A stretch of DNA of 64,000 nucleotides from assembly GCF_965638725.1 (NCBI RefSeq), contig NC_134950.1, forward strand, positions 81,270,657-81,334,656, given 5' to 3'. Below the pieces are notes generated by a model. That model ran no database searches, was not told where the DNA came from, and saw only the letters and a list, made by a program, of their open reading frames with translations. The DNA comes from Aptenodytes patagonicus. Lineage: Eukaryota; Chordata; Aves; Sphenisciformes; Spheniscidae. The position numbers and the translations under genes were made by a program. Every line of letters begins with the position of its first letter. Position 1 is the stretch's first letter. Positions 1-12,324 of this stretch are shown one piece after another.

Positions 1-2815
1 AGTACTAGCTCACTTCTGCTGAAAAACCTCTCAGCGCAGCTGAGCTAGCAGAGGTCATGGGCTTGCACTACAGGAAGCTGGTCTTCCCATGCGGGCACAT
101 CTATATAAGTTCACTTAAGTCGTTGCTATCAACATCAGTCTTTTGCTCAGATGAAATTCAAAGTGCTTTTCTCCACAGCCACTGACCCAGACTTGTGAAC
201 CAGCTTGTGGCCAGCTGTCAGTGATAAAACCAGGACATTGAGCAGATATTTTCCTCCATTAGGAAAGACACAGATCAAAGCCTCTTCCATATTGGCCGTA
301 TAAACTCTTCAAAAACTATCCATCTCTTGGGGTCCCTGCACTATACTCCGCTATTCCTTCAGAGGAGGAAATGGCTAGGGTATTTTCGCTCATCTGGCTG
401 GAGCATGGATTAGGTGCCTCTCTGTAATGTTGCCCAGTGGCTCTCAGCCACAGCTTGGAAAGCTGAAAGCTCTCCAGCTAATGCATTATTTTCTTTCGGT
501 GATCTCATGTTTAAAGCATCATTTCCTTAGCCTTAAGCTCTCCCATGGGGTCAGTAAATTCCACATTCAAAGAAGATTTTAATTCCTTGGTGAGTGACAA
601 GCTGGAATGGTGATTTGAGTCCTAATCCCTCTCTTGAGTGGTGAATGAAGCATCTCGTCATTAGTACATCAGACAGATGTTATCAAAGATGTAATGGCAA
701 TAGCAAACACCAGCAATCTGAGCCAGCTGGAAAACGACAAGACTTGGCATGGTCCCCTCTCCACCCCATCAGCCTGCAGGAGTCTTTGGTGAGCCCTCCC
801 TGCCTCCCTCCTACTGGTATAGCATGACACAGTGCAGACATCTTTCTTTTCCTTTATCTTCCAGCTCTTTTCCTTCCTTCAGACCCACCATTCCGCAGTT
901 TGCCTGGGGGGAAGGAATTAATATTTAAAACTTGTTCCACTTTATTCATTCCTGTTTTATTTCCTTCTCCTTTGAATTGCTTTCCAGCTCCTTGTCTTTC
1001 TGCTGAAACGTCCCGACATGTTCCTCTTCAACCCCCTTTGCATGTACCACTTGGCATCAGCCCAGCAAAATAAGTACATTTGGGGAGGCAGTGAAATTAG
1101 GGCTCAGCAAGGGAAGGGGGTGGGGGAGATCCCAGAAAAATCCCAGATGCCCATTTTTCCCCAAGTTGCTTTTGTCTTACTGAGGATTAACTTCCATCAT
1201 CCTACCAACTTCTTTGTCCACTTCCTGCCATTATCCTGGGTTCAGCAGTTCCTGGGAATTTAACTTTGCGCTTTGGCATAAGATCTACAAATCACCCAGC
1301 AACAGCCATGAAGCAACGCCAGGCCACCTGTCTCTTACAGTGCCATTGCTCGGAGCGTGATGGAGGAAGACTTAGTGACAGCGAGGAGTGTTTATCACCT
1401 CAAATCTCTAGGGCACCTGGAAATAGAAATGTCCCCTGCCTTGCCTCTCCAGTGCTGACCCACTGCCTCTCCTTTGAAGCAGATCTTCCTTTAGCTCTCT
1501 CCACAGAGGGGCTCTACCTCCACTTGGTACTGCTGGCTTTTTGCTCCTCTCCAACCGAGGTGCCTCTGCTAACGTTATCTGGTGTTTAGCCAGAGCTGAT
1601 TCTTGGCCCATTAAGTCAGGGAGATGGAAGGGAGGCATGGGATACCCGTGACTTTCAGGAAGCACCATCACTGCCAGTGTCTTTTCCCACCCTGACGCTC
1701 CACTTCTGCCTGTCCTGCCTTACCATCTGCCTCCTACACCTTTCACTTGCCTATTTGTTTTCTCACCCTTCTGTCCTCACGGACAGACAAGACTTATTCA
1801 ACAGATCCTTGGCAAGCAAAAAAAATCTGTACAGGTAAGATGTACATGGACTAGTGAAGGTGGTCTTCAAGGGTCAGCCTCAGGTCTCTTTTCCTCTTGT
1901 TCACAGTGTCTCTTTTCCTTCTCTCTGAGGTCCTTGAACCCTCTACTTTTCCCACAACTCTCTGATTTTCAGCAACCAGCACCACTCTGTGGTCTCTTCA
2001 CTGCCCATCTCCCACAGCTTTCCCTTTCACAGCCAACCGTGTGCTCACTCTTCATCCCCCCGGTAACTCTTCACTCTGCCTGTTCCAGTTTCATCAAAGA
2101 CTCCTTCTGCCTCCTTCTTCCCTGCCCTGGAAAGACCCTAAAGCTGTGCCATCTCTTCCTATTCTGTGGTCTCTGCTGCTCTGCCTGTAGTCACCTGCCA
2201 TAAGTAGCTGCTTGCAGACATTTAGTCTGCAAAAAGAGAGAAAAGTGCAAGAGTGAGATGTTATACAGACAGATAATTAGGGCTGCGCCTCAGCAGGATT
2301 TTGCAGAGGCAAAAGAGACAGGATTATGTGCACTCTAGCCATGTTGCCAGCCACTGTAGTACAAGCCCAGTCCCACTTGGAAGCCCTTTGGCTGTGAATA
2401 ATGATTTCGATCTGACATAACCTGCTAAGATTGTCTAAGCAAAGTGCCCTGCTGACAAGGCTATGCAGCTTTAGCCTGGCTCAGGCTGTGAGTAGAACAA
2501 GTTCATGGCTGCTTGCAACAGCCTTGACAAAGCCAAACACAACAGTGTTGCTCTCTGCCTTGGTGTTACACAGTAAAGTGACACCAGCAGACCGTGGGCT
2601 GGAAATGAGCAGCAAGAAAAAACATTGCTGCAGGGCATTGTTACTTTTGTTTTTCTGGCCTCGAGTGATTTTAATGATGTGATTTTATAGTTGCGTTAGC
2701 AAAGAGGGTTCCATCATTTTGTTTGTTTGATTTTTCTTCCACTATTTATTATACTCCACTATAAAGAGAGAACATTTCTCTGGTTATCACATCTGAAAAT
2801 ACAGCTGTGATATAC
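1..2815. other. No gene seen (anonymous flank)
   Basis: I see no exon with recognisable protein similarity, RNA gene or mobile element here. Open frames are short, carry no known motif, and occur on both strands at chance density. Several C/T-rich tracts (about 830-1000 and 1680-2200) produce low-complexity frames. Confidence 0.5.
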
Positions 2816-3080
2816 ATCCTTGTCCTGGTTTCGGCAGGGATAGAGTTAATTTCCTTCCTAGTAGCTGGTACAGTGCTGGGTTTTGGATTTAGGAGGAGAA
2901 CAAAGTTGATTGATAACACACCGATGTTTTAGTTGTTGCTAAGCAGTGCTTACACTAGTCAAGGACTTTTCAGCTCCCCATGCTCTACCGACTGAGAAGG
3001 CTGGAGGTGCACAAGAAGCTGGGAGGGGGCACAGCCAGGACAGCTGACCCAAACTGGCCCAAGGGACATTCCATACCGTG

Positions 3081-3106
3081 TGACGTCATGCTCAGTACAT
3101 AAACTG
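3081..3106 (+). promoter_or_regulatory. LTR core promoter: consensus CRE plus TATA-like box
   Basis: A perfect palindromic cAMP-response element, TGACGTCA, lies at 3081-3088. It is followed about 10 bp later by a TATA-like ACATAAA at 3098-3104. Known biology: TGACGTCA binds CREB/ATF factors. Both elements recur in the 3' LTR. Activity is inferred. Confidence 0.6.
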
Positions 3107-3198
3107 GGGAAAGCTGGCCGGGGGGGCCGCTGCTCGGGGACTGGCTGGGCATCGGTCGGCGGGTGGTGAGCAATTGCACTGTGCATCACTTGCTTTGT

Positions 3199-3200
<2 letters not shown>

Positions 3201-3246
<46 letters not shown>

Positions 3247-3258
3247 TATTATTATTAT
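3201..3258 (+). repeat. (ATT)n microsatellite inside 5' LTR
   Basis: A nearly uninterrupted ATT trinucleotide run. The same run, at a different length with one interruption, occurs at the same place in the 3' LTR, so it belongs to the LTR family and has changed length since insertion. Confidence 0.95.
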
Positions 3259-3418
3259 CATTTTATTTCAATTATTAAACTGTTTTTATCTCAACCCATG
3301 ACTTTTTCTCACTTGTGCTCTTCCAATTCTCTCCCCCATCCCAGCGGGTGGGGGGGAGTGAGCGAGCGGCTGCGTGGTGCTTAGTTGCTGACTGAAATTA
3401 AACCATGACAGTCCTTTT

Positions 3419-3436
3419 TGGCGCCCAATGTGGGGC
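3419..3436 (+). other. Retroviral primer binding site, tRNA-Lys-like
   Basis: TGGCGCCCAATGTGGGGC starts 8 nt after the 5' LTR. It differs by one base from the sequence I recall as complementary to the 3' end of tRNA-Lys(1,2). Position and sequence both fit a primer binding site. Confidence 0.7.
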
Positions 3437-3500
3437 ACAAAGGGTTTGAGATGATAACAGATTAACCAGAGTGTATTAAGGAACTTATATCTGTTAATAG

Positions 3501-4346
3501 TTGTGGGTCACAATGTTGGTTTCTCTGTTCTCGATATTGATTTGTATAATCTGCATCGCGCTCTTTTTCCTGCTGTACATGTTAAAGATTGGTGTTGGGT
3601 TTTGCAGTTTGCTGTGGTCTGCAGTGATTAGTGATGTTTCACTTGTGAGGTTTGGTTTTAGAACATTGACCTTGACCTTAGTGTGGTATGTAAGTTTCAC
3701 AATGAAGCCGTTACTGTACCACAGATACCATTTCGTGGAGACAACTAGCAATTACAGTAACTTTTCTGAGAGTTTTTTTACAGAGGAAATACAGAATGGC
3801 AAGCGCCACGTGCTTACAATGGTGGAGGCAACCACCGGATGGCTGGAAACATATCCCGTGCCCCATGCCACCGCCCGGAACACTATCCTGGGCCTTGAAA
3901 AGCAAGTCCTATGGTGACATGGCACCCCAGAAAGAATTGAGTCAGACAATGGGACTCATTTCCGAAACAACCTCATAGACACCTGGGCCAAAGAGCATGA
4001 CATTGAGTGGGTGTATCACATCCCCTGTCATGCACCAGCCTCTGGGAAAATTGAACGATACAATGGACTGTTAAAGACTACGCTGAGAGCAATGGGTGGT
4101 GGGACGTTCAAACATTGGGATACGCATTTAGCAAAGGCCACCTGGTTAGTCAACACTCGGGGATCTGCCAATCGAGCAGGCCCTGCCCAGTCAGAACTTT
4201 TACATACTGTAGATGGGAATAAAGTCCCTGTAGTGCACATAAAAAATATGCTGGGGAAAATGGTTTGGGTTATTCCTGCCTCGGGCAAAGGCAACCCATC
4301 TGTGGGATTGCTTTTGCTCAAGGACCTGGGTGCACTTGGTGGATAA
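3501..4346 (+). pseudogene. ERVL-like integrase fragment, decayed
   Basis: The first about 280 nt read as a hydrophobic leader-like stretch. From about 3800 the frame matches a retroviral integrase core. It contains the VLTMVEATTGW segment, the SDNG motif with the second catalytic Asp, and GKIERYNG with the catalytic Glu. The upstream zinc-binding part and first catalytic Asp fall in the deletion. A TGA at 3915-3917 interrupts the frame, similarity resumes in the same frame, and an apparent frameshift near 4315 ends it at 4346. No functional protein is expected. Confidence 0.8.
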
Positions 4347-4700
4347 TGCGGAAGGATGGGGAATTCTGATGTGTACCTCAAGGGGATTGGATTTTGGGTG
4401 AGAATAGCCAATGATCTGAATTGTGTGATGTTAAGTACTACATAATATTATATGCCATACTAATGATATTACAATAAGAATCACCCAGACTAATGAAGAA
4501 TAACTTCAGTGAAGCCAAGCAAAGCACAGTGATGATGGTACCAGAACTGACTTCAACATGAAACAATCCAACACCACATACCATCTCCATTTTTCCTGCC
4601 CTGGAAGATTATTACGACAGATGGAGCCCGAAGTCATGGACTAAATGAACTCACCGAACATTTTAGAGGGATGGCCCACAGACGAAGGGAATGATACCTC

Positions 4701-4710
4701 TGTGTGTGTG

Positions 4711-4746
<36 letters not shown>
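4701..4746 (+). repeat. (TG)n/(TA)n compound dinucleotide repeat
   Basis: A short TG run grades into a long TA run, followed by poly(A) and a G run (to about 4760), inside the provirus just upstream of the 3' LTR. Confidence 0.95.
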
Positions 4747-4751
<5 letters not shown>

Positions 4752-4837
4752 AAAAAGGGGGTGGTGATTAATGAAAATATACTGAAAAATATGAGACTTG
4801 AGCATGACGTAGATGGTATAGAATAAGGGGTGGATAT

Positions 4838-5197
4838 TGTCCTGGTTTCAGCAGGGATAGAGTTAATTTTCTTCCTAGTAGCTGGTACAGTGCTGGGTTT
4901 TGGATTTAGGAGGAGAACAAAGTTGATAACACACCGATGTTTTAGTTGTGGCTAAGCAGTGCTTACACTAGCCAAGGACTTTTCAGCTCCCCACACTCTA
5001 CCGGCTGAGAAGGCTGGAGGTGCACAAGAAGCTGGGAGGGGGCACAGCCAAACTGGCCAAAGGGACATTCCATACCATGTGACGTCATGCTCAGTACATA
5101 AACTGGGGAAAGCTGGCCGGGGGGGCCGCTGCTCGGGGACTGGCTGGGCATCGGTCGGCGGGTGGTGAGCAATTGCACTGTGCATCGCTTGCTTTGT

Positions 5198-5247
<50 letters not shown>

Positions 5248-5413
5248 GTTATATTATTATTATCATTTTATTTCAATTATTAAACTGTTTTTATCTCAAC
5301 CCACGAGTTTTCTCACTTCTACTCTTCCAATTCTCTCCCCCATCCCACCGGGCGGGGGGAGTGAGCAAGCAGCTGCGTGGTGCTCAGTTGCCAGCTGAGA
5401 TTAAACCACGACA
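4838..5413 (+). repeat. 3' LTR of the ERVL-like provirus
   Basis: It matches the 5' LTR over its whole length, from TGTCCTGGTTTC to the terminal ACA, with small indels. It carries its own CRE, TATA-like box, (ATT)n run (5200-5263) and ATTAAA signal (5279-5284). The TSD ATCCT follows directly. Confidence 0.9.
5080..5105 (+). promoter_or_regulatory. CRE and TATA-like box of the 3' LTR
   Basis: TGACGTCA at 5080-5087 and a TATA-like ACATAAA about 10 bp downstream, at the same relative place as in the 5' LTR. A 3' LTR promoter could drive read-through into the plus-strand flank; that is inference. Confidence 0.55.
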
Positions 5414-5418
5414 ATCCT

Positions 5419-8400
5419 GTATACATCAGGAGTACACCTGAGCAAAAGGTGAGCTCTACTTTACCTTGTCCTGTAGAGCCAGAAGTTGATTTCCCCTGTA
5501 GTGGATAAGAGACACAAGTGAGCCTGCCCCTTTAATTTTGACCCAGGTTATCTGTGTCTCTCAGAAAGAAAAAATCTGAGCGAAGTTGGAGTTAAACCAG
5601 CTAGGTGAGCAAAACAGGGAAAACCTGGGACAACGGCAAGCACTCATTCTATTCAAACCATCGGACGGGATCACCTTACCTTGCACTCCTAACCTACCCT
5701 GAACTGCTACCTGCTGCACGCAGCTACTTGCAGTGACAGTCCCACCAACAGGGAGAGTTACAGCAGCTCACTGATCTCTAAAGCAACTTCACAGAGCACT
5801 ACAAAGTACAGTGTTTGTAAATATATACAACATGCAAACTACCCCTTTCCCCTGCATCTCTTTCCTGTTGCAAACACCAGTGCCTAAAAATTACCTTCAG
5901 CTTTTTGCTCAAAGGAGCCAGAGGAAGTAATAACGTTTTGTCTCACCTTGTTTTTTTACTGAAGGACATGGGGTTTTTACTTGTGGTTAGCCACCCATCT
6001 GAGGTATCTTGGCAACTTTCTTAATTTTCTAAGGATTCTGGAAAAAAAGAAAGAACCTTAAAGAAATCTTCAACAATCTGTAAGCTCAGCACCTGGAAGA
6101 AAAACTAAAGAACAGTTTAATAGTGCAATTGGAAGAATTTCCAATCCCCTTACCAAATAACATTATCATAGCTTTGCTGAAGTTCATGGCAAACTACCAG
6201 CCCAGATGCAAAATTCCCTCACCAGCTCTTAATATAGCAGTGGCGGGAATGGAAGGAAATGTATTGCCACAGGTGCCACCATCTGCTCCACGGTCTGAAA
6301 GGGGAACTTTGTTTTGGAGCTTTATTAGCCCATTCCACTCCCCGCTTTCTGAAATTAAGCGTTCTGTTATTCGCTGGACTTTGATATACTTCAGTGCCAA
6401 AGATGAGAAACGGGCAAATAAGTAAAATGTGCTGAGGAAGATTTCTGAAGGCGTAAAGGGGAGGCAGGCACCAAACTCCCATCACACTTCCCATGGGAGC
6501 TCTGCAACAAAGTACTCTTTGTGGGTCTACCTTTATTTTTTCTTACCTTAAATGAAATGAAGCTAGATTGTTTTGGGTCCCTGTGACAAACCTGCTTCCC
6601 TGAAAAATGGTCCCCTTACTACACCTTTCTAGAGGCTAAGCTACCGTTCACTGTCTGCGGTGACACACATTGAAATGTCATTAGCTAAAGGAACGAAGTC
6701 CAGTTTGATTAAAACCTGTGCTAGGTAGGCAACTACAGTCCTAAATAACTAGTTTAGTACGCCTGTGGATGTAGCCAAAATGAGTTACAACAAGGCCCTC
6801 AGATGGGCTGGAGCTGAATCTACGGGTGTAGTCACCTCTACCACATTTTCCATCAATTCCCCAATTTCCCTCAAGTTCAACTTCTGGTCAGTCCTCTAGT
6901 CCTGAAGCCTCACTAATCCAGCACAGCAATCATTCAGCTCCCTCCCTAGGGCCTCCTCTGAAGAAGGCAAAGTCAAAAAACCCCTCCAAGACCTAGCAGC
7001 AGAGTTCCTCAGAGCTGGAGGTTGCAGCTGACTAACGTCAGTGCAGCTGAGGAAGGAGAACTGCTCCTCACACTAGTACAGCTGGCACTGTGCAGAGGGA
7101 CATATTTTTAAAGCAAGTGCACAGTCTTTTACAATCTAGCATAAAGCATAGATGCCATCCTGCCTGCAGGCCATAAGATATTAGACATTTTTTATACTGA
7201 GTGCACATTATTTTATAGGAATATTGGTACGTGTGTGTGTGTGCGTGTGTGGTGGGGGAGTGCTTTTCTTTGTCCTTGCTGACTATGACCTGCACACTGA
7301 ACGCTCATTCCTGTTTGGAGTTTAGAAGTCAAAAAAGCTGAGAAAAATTATTAAGATGCAATTCTGACTAACCATTTTAGACACCACATTAAAAAAAAAA
7401 AACAAAAAAAACCCGCTAACTTGACAGAGAGGAATGCAGAAAATGGAGCAGAGTCAAAGAGTCATCCAGTTGATCAAAATTTGTTGCCATAAAGATTAAA
7501 CTGAAAACCCATAAAAGAGCTCCCACTCAATGTGTAAAAAAAGCAAGCAAATGAAGAAGAACTAAAAGTTAAGTCTGTGTAATATTAAACTGATTGACGA
7601 TATCAGATGCTTCCAAAATACTTGTGCCAGAGAGCAGAAATCAGGACCTGGAATTCAACTTCCAAAAAGGCAAAGAATCCAGTGGTTCATATTAAAGCTG
7701 TGTTTTAGTATTTTCTTTCATATAAAGGACCCCAATCTTCTTGTGGAGAGGAGACTATCAGCGGAGGACAGGGTACATGCTCTTGTTCTTCAGGACTCTG
7801 ATCTCCACCATGTTCTGTTGTCCTATCTATCTCCAGTCCCTGTGGTTTTCCTCCAGGAGACCTCTTTCACTTTAGTCCATACAACTTTCTTCACTCGGGC
7901 ATCAAGAATTCCTCGCATGCAGGCCATGAGCCTTCCTCAGTATAACACTTTCTCTGTGACCAAAACCCCACTCAGTCTACAAAAGGTGAGATTAGGGCTC
8001 CTCTAGGTTCTCCCTTCCATTTCGTCCACGTACCGTGTGATTGTCCCCAATAGGGTCTCAGTTCCCCGTAGCCCCAGGTTTACCCTCAGCCCATTCCCTC
8101 TGCCCTCCTGCTCCCCTGCATCTTGGTTACCCCCGACACTTCCTTAGTCCACTTCCCTCCTGTGTCCTCTCACAACCCCTACGCAAGCGGTTCAGGCTTT
8201 CTGTGTGCTGACCGGCCAGCCAGCGGCCTAAATAACACAAAGAACCGATGAATCCACACTACACTATTTTCCTCAGTGCAGTGAGTCTGTCTCCTCTGTG
8301 CCACCCAGATTTTCTAGAAAAGTAGAACTAAATAGCACCGAGGACTTCACTGTTTTGTCAAATTTGTTTGGAATTGATCAAAGGGCTATAAAATTACTAG

Positions 8401-11400
8401 GATGGAACTGACAAGACAGCACAATGCCCAAAGGAACAAAAGCATCTGCATGAGGTCCCCTGGTCAGGCCTTACACGTCTACTATGTCTACCCTGCTGTT
8501 TTTTCTGCAGCTAATTTACCTTATATCAAGGCTGCTAAGTTCGGTAGAACCGAACATTACAAACCTGAGTTTGCAATGTCTAACCTATACGCCTATATGT
8601 CAGTGCCCTCTAGACACAAAGGATATTCTCAAGTGCGAGTTTTGAGAATGTGTGTGTGTGGTTTTTAGTGAAGTAAATGTTAACACTGGCAAAACTCTGA
8701 GTTTTCTATCTTAGATGCCCTATTTCTACAAAAACAAATACATAATGAAATGCAATACCTGTCCTACAGCAAGCCACTCTGAATTCTCCAAGGACAATGA
8801 ATTTTGACAAAATACTGCTCAGTTTCACAGTCTCCCCCTGTCTCAGGACAAATTTGGCAAAGCTTAGCCCAATTCCCTGAGACATCTGTTCATTCACATA
8901 AAAAAATGAGCTGGAATGGTTTGCCAGCCAGGATATTACCTCCTGAGAAACCAAGGCTCTTTTATTTAAAACCCATGTGAGACAAGAGTGGCAGGGAGTT
9001 CAATTTCATCATCTCTATCTGTTCTTATAGCAACCCTGATAAATTGGGCATGAATCCATAGCTGGGAATTAAACCCATACTTTACATCTATAGGAAGCAC
9101 ATACCCACGTTGCTTTCTTCTAGGAAGGTTTGTACGTTGTTATCCTCCTGTTACCAGAGCTGCACAAGCACACGCATCAGACGTGCCTGCACCAGTGAAT
9201 GGAGGTGTCTGCAATTCTCCCACATGAAACAGTTTCTCCTCTATATGCTGAGTCCAGAACCATGTCAGGAATGGCAGGAAGCACAGCAGTCACTGTCCGT
9301 CCCTTCCCTCCGTCTGTAGGTCACCAGGGAGCCGCACAGATCCAGCCCAAGGGCAGGATCAGGGAGGGCATCATGGAACTTCTCACCTCCGATGTGGAGG
9401 GACTGCTTTTACCAGCATGACTCATGGCAACAACGCCCTGCAGACCTGAAGAGGCTTTCCCTGCGCTGGCTAGACCCACTAAGAACAGGTTCATCTCTCC
9501 CGAAATCGAACAGCAAGGAGATGGGAACACAACGTGCAGTGCCCAAACCAGAGAACAGCACTAATTGCTGACTGAGGGCATAAGCCAAGGAGCAAGGGAA
9601 GCTTTTGCACTTTTGCCTCAGAGGTCTGCATGAAATCTTTTCGAAAGACAGGAGAGTTTCTTTAATATCAACTCAGTGTGGTGCAGGGAGAACTATTTTC
9701 TCATGGGAGATACACAGCGCATTGCAGGAGGAAGGGGAAGGAGTGACATGAAGAAGGGGTTCGAGATGGAGGGATGGCTGAAGAACTGCTGAGGATATGG
9801 GACGTGAGGTGGGACCCACCTGGTGGGAGACTCTGAAGCAGAGGCACTATGGAGTTCAAAGACACACGTGCGGCTGCAGCTCCATCACAGACCACTTAGG
9901 GCTGGCCTGGCGTGTGCCCCCGGCTGGGGGGGAGCCAGAGGGAAGGTGACTGCGTGAGGGAGCTGCCAGGCATGGCTGGCAGAGGTGACTGCAAAAAGAA
10001 AAATACTGTGGGGCAATGGAAACAACTGGGGGGCTGCACCTTGAAGGATAATATTCTGTGAAAGCTGAAGGGGCTCCCTGGGCTCACAAGTATTTCACCG
10101 AGGGGAAATTGGTCTGTGTTCAGTACAATATTTTAGCCGCATCTATTCCCTCAGCTTCACAGATGCAGGCAAGACCTCACCACGTGGTTACCGTGAATTA
10201 CACTGAGAGGGAACAAAGGGGCAGAAATACAGTGACGTTCCCCTAGTCACTAGGGGTGGGCTGTGCCTTACCAATCCTGATACCTAATTAAATCACAGTA
10301 GAGAGAAACCTGATGATAGTGGAAGGATTTGTGGAGGTGAGGAGGTAATGTTATCATCCAGGTTGGTTTAGATTCAACTCTGAATGAGGGACAGGGGCTA
10401 GGGCAACTGCCTGAGACCATGAGAGATGACAGAGGATTTGCATCGAGCTGATTGCGAAATGATGCACTTTCCCAAAAAAAAGGAAGGAGCAACGTCAGAA
10501 ACTCAGCTGGTGCTGGGGCTTCTGATGAAGACAATGTGAGGGAGAAAGGAGTGGAGAACACTGGTGCTTAGTGAAAGACATGTTATTAAATGTCAGATGA
10601 TCCTGATGTGGAGGAAGGGCAGACAGCATAGCAAGAGGCCATTGCAGCTGCATCCAGATGCCTGCAAGTGTTTCAGAATCAAAAAGGAGGCTTACGAAGG
10701 GGAGAAACACAGGCATGCGTCTGAGGAGAAGACTCAAGGAACAACACACCCCACAGACAGGCTAAGGCAGCAGCATAGCTTACTGCTATCAAGCCACACA
10801 GAACTAGTAATAAAAGTATCTGTGAATGCATCAAAAATGAGAAGGGCAAAAGGAAAGTGCTGGCTATTAGCAGGAAGGAGAACTAATACCAGAAAGTCTG
10901 GTGAAGACTGATGTGTCCAGAGCCGTTTGGTTCGATCTTCACAAAAGTTAATTTTGACCATATTCTGAATGAGATTAATTTTATAGCGGAAACAGGAGTA
11001 CAGGTGTACAGAGGGGGAAGAAAAATTAAAACAGCATAACTAGATGTGGGCAGGTTTGGAATTCACCTTGGGGAGTTTAAGCACCTCTGCGAGCCATGAG
11101 CCATGACATCTCTGCACAGGCAGACGTGCGATGTCCCTGGGGAATGGAGGAGGACAAACAGAGAGGCCAGCCTTTCCATGGAGGAAAGGCAGGTAGTGGT
11201 AACACTTCTAGGCTACTGGCAATGCCTGAAACGTATGAAAACAGATTATCCAGAAGTCAGTTGATAGACATGGAGTAGATAATAAGATGCTAACGGAAAT
11301 AACAAGGTGGCAGCAAACAAGAAACTCCTGCCCTCCTGAGCTCTCCCCCTACTAGACCGGTCTGGAAATGGAAGGAGAAGAGGGATTGGAAGTCTTCACT

Positions 11401-12119
11401 GATGTTTTCTTCCTATGCTCTGTGTATGTCTGATGGTAGTCTCCTATTCCTACTTTGTTCTTCTTTCTCTTCTGAGTCTTCCTGCACTTCACAGTCTCTT
11501 TGTGTCCTACCCTCTTCCCACTTGTTCAGGTCCTTCTTCTCTGCTCCTGCATGTTCCTCTAGTCTCCTCACTTCAGTCATGGTTCCCAACTTTTTGCAGC
11601 CCCCTTTCAGTCTGCGTACATTTCTTCCCATTGTCCTTCCCCTTCCCTCCTTGTAGCTCTGTTTTTATGAATTCTGAATAGGATATTCTGTTTCCAAGAA
11701 AACGTCCCAGCCTTCCAAACCAGAACTATATTTACTTCAAAGCTGAAAATCTCAGAGCTGAAAATCTCACAGCTCAACAACTCTAAACATGGCTTTTAGG
11801 AGAGCATTTCTCAAGCGTGGGCAGAGTTTCAATGATTTTTTATCATATTGACATTAATATAAAAAAGTGAAACTTTCAGATTCTAGAAAATATCCCAAAT
11901 GAGATTCTAATAATTTTAAGATACACAAGATCAAATTTAAAAATCTTTTTTACATTTATAACTTTCAGCATTTGAAAAGCTATTTCTGAACATCTACTTA
12001 GAAAATAAGTGCAAATAAGTAGTGTTGCTGCAAAAGAGTTTTACAAGATATTTTGATGGTTTTAAGAACATTTTAATCAATGTAATCTGTATTATTTTCT
12101 GATTTCCTACAACAATTGA
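5419..12119. other. No gene seen; anonymous sequence downstream of CMBL copy A
   Basis: This lies between the provirus and the 3' end of copy A. Open frames are short and none shows known motifs or convincing exon borders. It holds a short (GT)n run at 7226-7255, an A-rich tract at 7390-7412 and C/T-rich stretches at 8010-8180 and 11400-11660. A small direct repeat (GCTGAAAATCTCA twice) lies at 11742-11772. Confidence 0.5.
7226..7255 (+). repeat. (GT)n dinucleotide repeat
   Basis: An imperfect GT run with one GC interruption, followed by a G-rich segment. Confidence 0.9.
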
Positions 12120-12140
12120 TTTATTTTATGGGTATTTATT
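12120..12140 (-). terminator. Candidate poly(A) signals of CMBL copy A
   Basis: On the minus strand AATAAA occurs at 12140-12135 and again at 12125-12120, both within 25 nt after the stop codon. If used, the 3' UTR would be very short, so a more distal signal may be the real one. Confidence 0.35.
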
Positions 12141-12144
12141 TATG

Positions 12145-12324
12145 CTAAAGATATTTATTCAGCCAGTTGATCATATCCTTTCTTCCTTCCTCAATATAAG
12201 GTTTATCTTGAGGATTGATATCTTCTCTTTTGCGATGTACAAACCCATGCGTCTGTCCAGGATAAATTTTAACTTCATAATCAACTTTACAGTTTTGTTT
12301 AAGCTTCTGCTCCAGTAGGGTGAC
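12145..12324 (-). CDS. CMBL: CMBL copy A, coding exon 5 (C-terminus)
   Basis: Acceptor TGTTACAG, 180 nt to stop TAG. It encodes [10 protein letters not shown] through INWLNKYL, with catalytic His212 in [13 protein letters not shown], a segment nearly identical in human CMBL. Confidence 0.93.
   Translation of the reverse strand, partial: VTLLEQKLKQNCKVDYEVKIYPGQTHGFVHRKREDINPQDKPYIEEGRKDMINWLNKYL

Larger units (their letters stand above)
2821..3410 (+). repeat. 5' LTR of the ERVL-like provirus
   Basis: It begins TGTCCTGGTTTC and ends with ACA at 3408-3410, and is followed by a primer-binding-site-like sequence. It differs from the 3' LTR by scattered substitutions, a few small indels (for example a short segment near 3038-3055 absent from the 3' copy) and ATT-repeat length. 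The divergence means the insertion is not recent. An ATTAAA poly(A) signal lies at 3274-3279. Confidence 0.9.
2816..5418 (+). mobile_element. ERVL-like endogenous retrovirus, internally deleted, with two LTRs and TSD
   Basis: A structurally bounded provirus. Two LTRs in the same orientation (2821-3410 and 4838-5413) begin TGT and end ACA. They are flanked by a perfect 5-bp duplication, ATCCT, at 2816-2820 and 5414-5418. Five-bp duplications are typical of class III (ERVL) elements. Only about 1.4 kb lies between the LTRs: a leader-like stretch joined to integrase. Gag, protease, most of polymerase and any envelope are absent. The interior has an in-frame stop and an apparent frameshift, so the copy is defective. 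Confidence 0.9.

Noticed and set aside
7743-8006. 87-codon plus-strand frame as a small gene
   Set aside because: No motif, no start context or splice evidence, and low-complexity Ser/Leu content.
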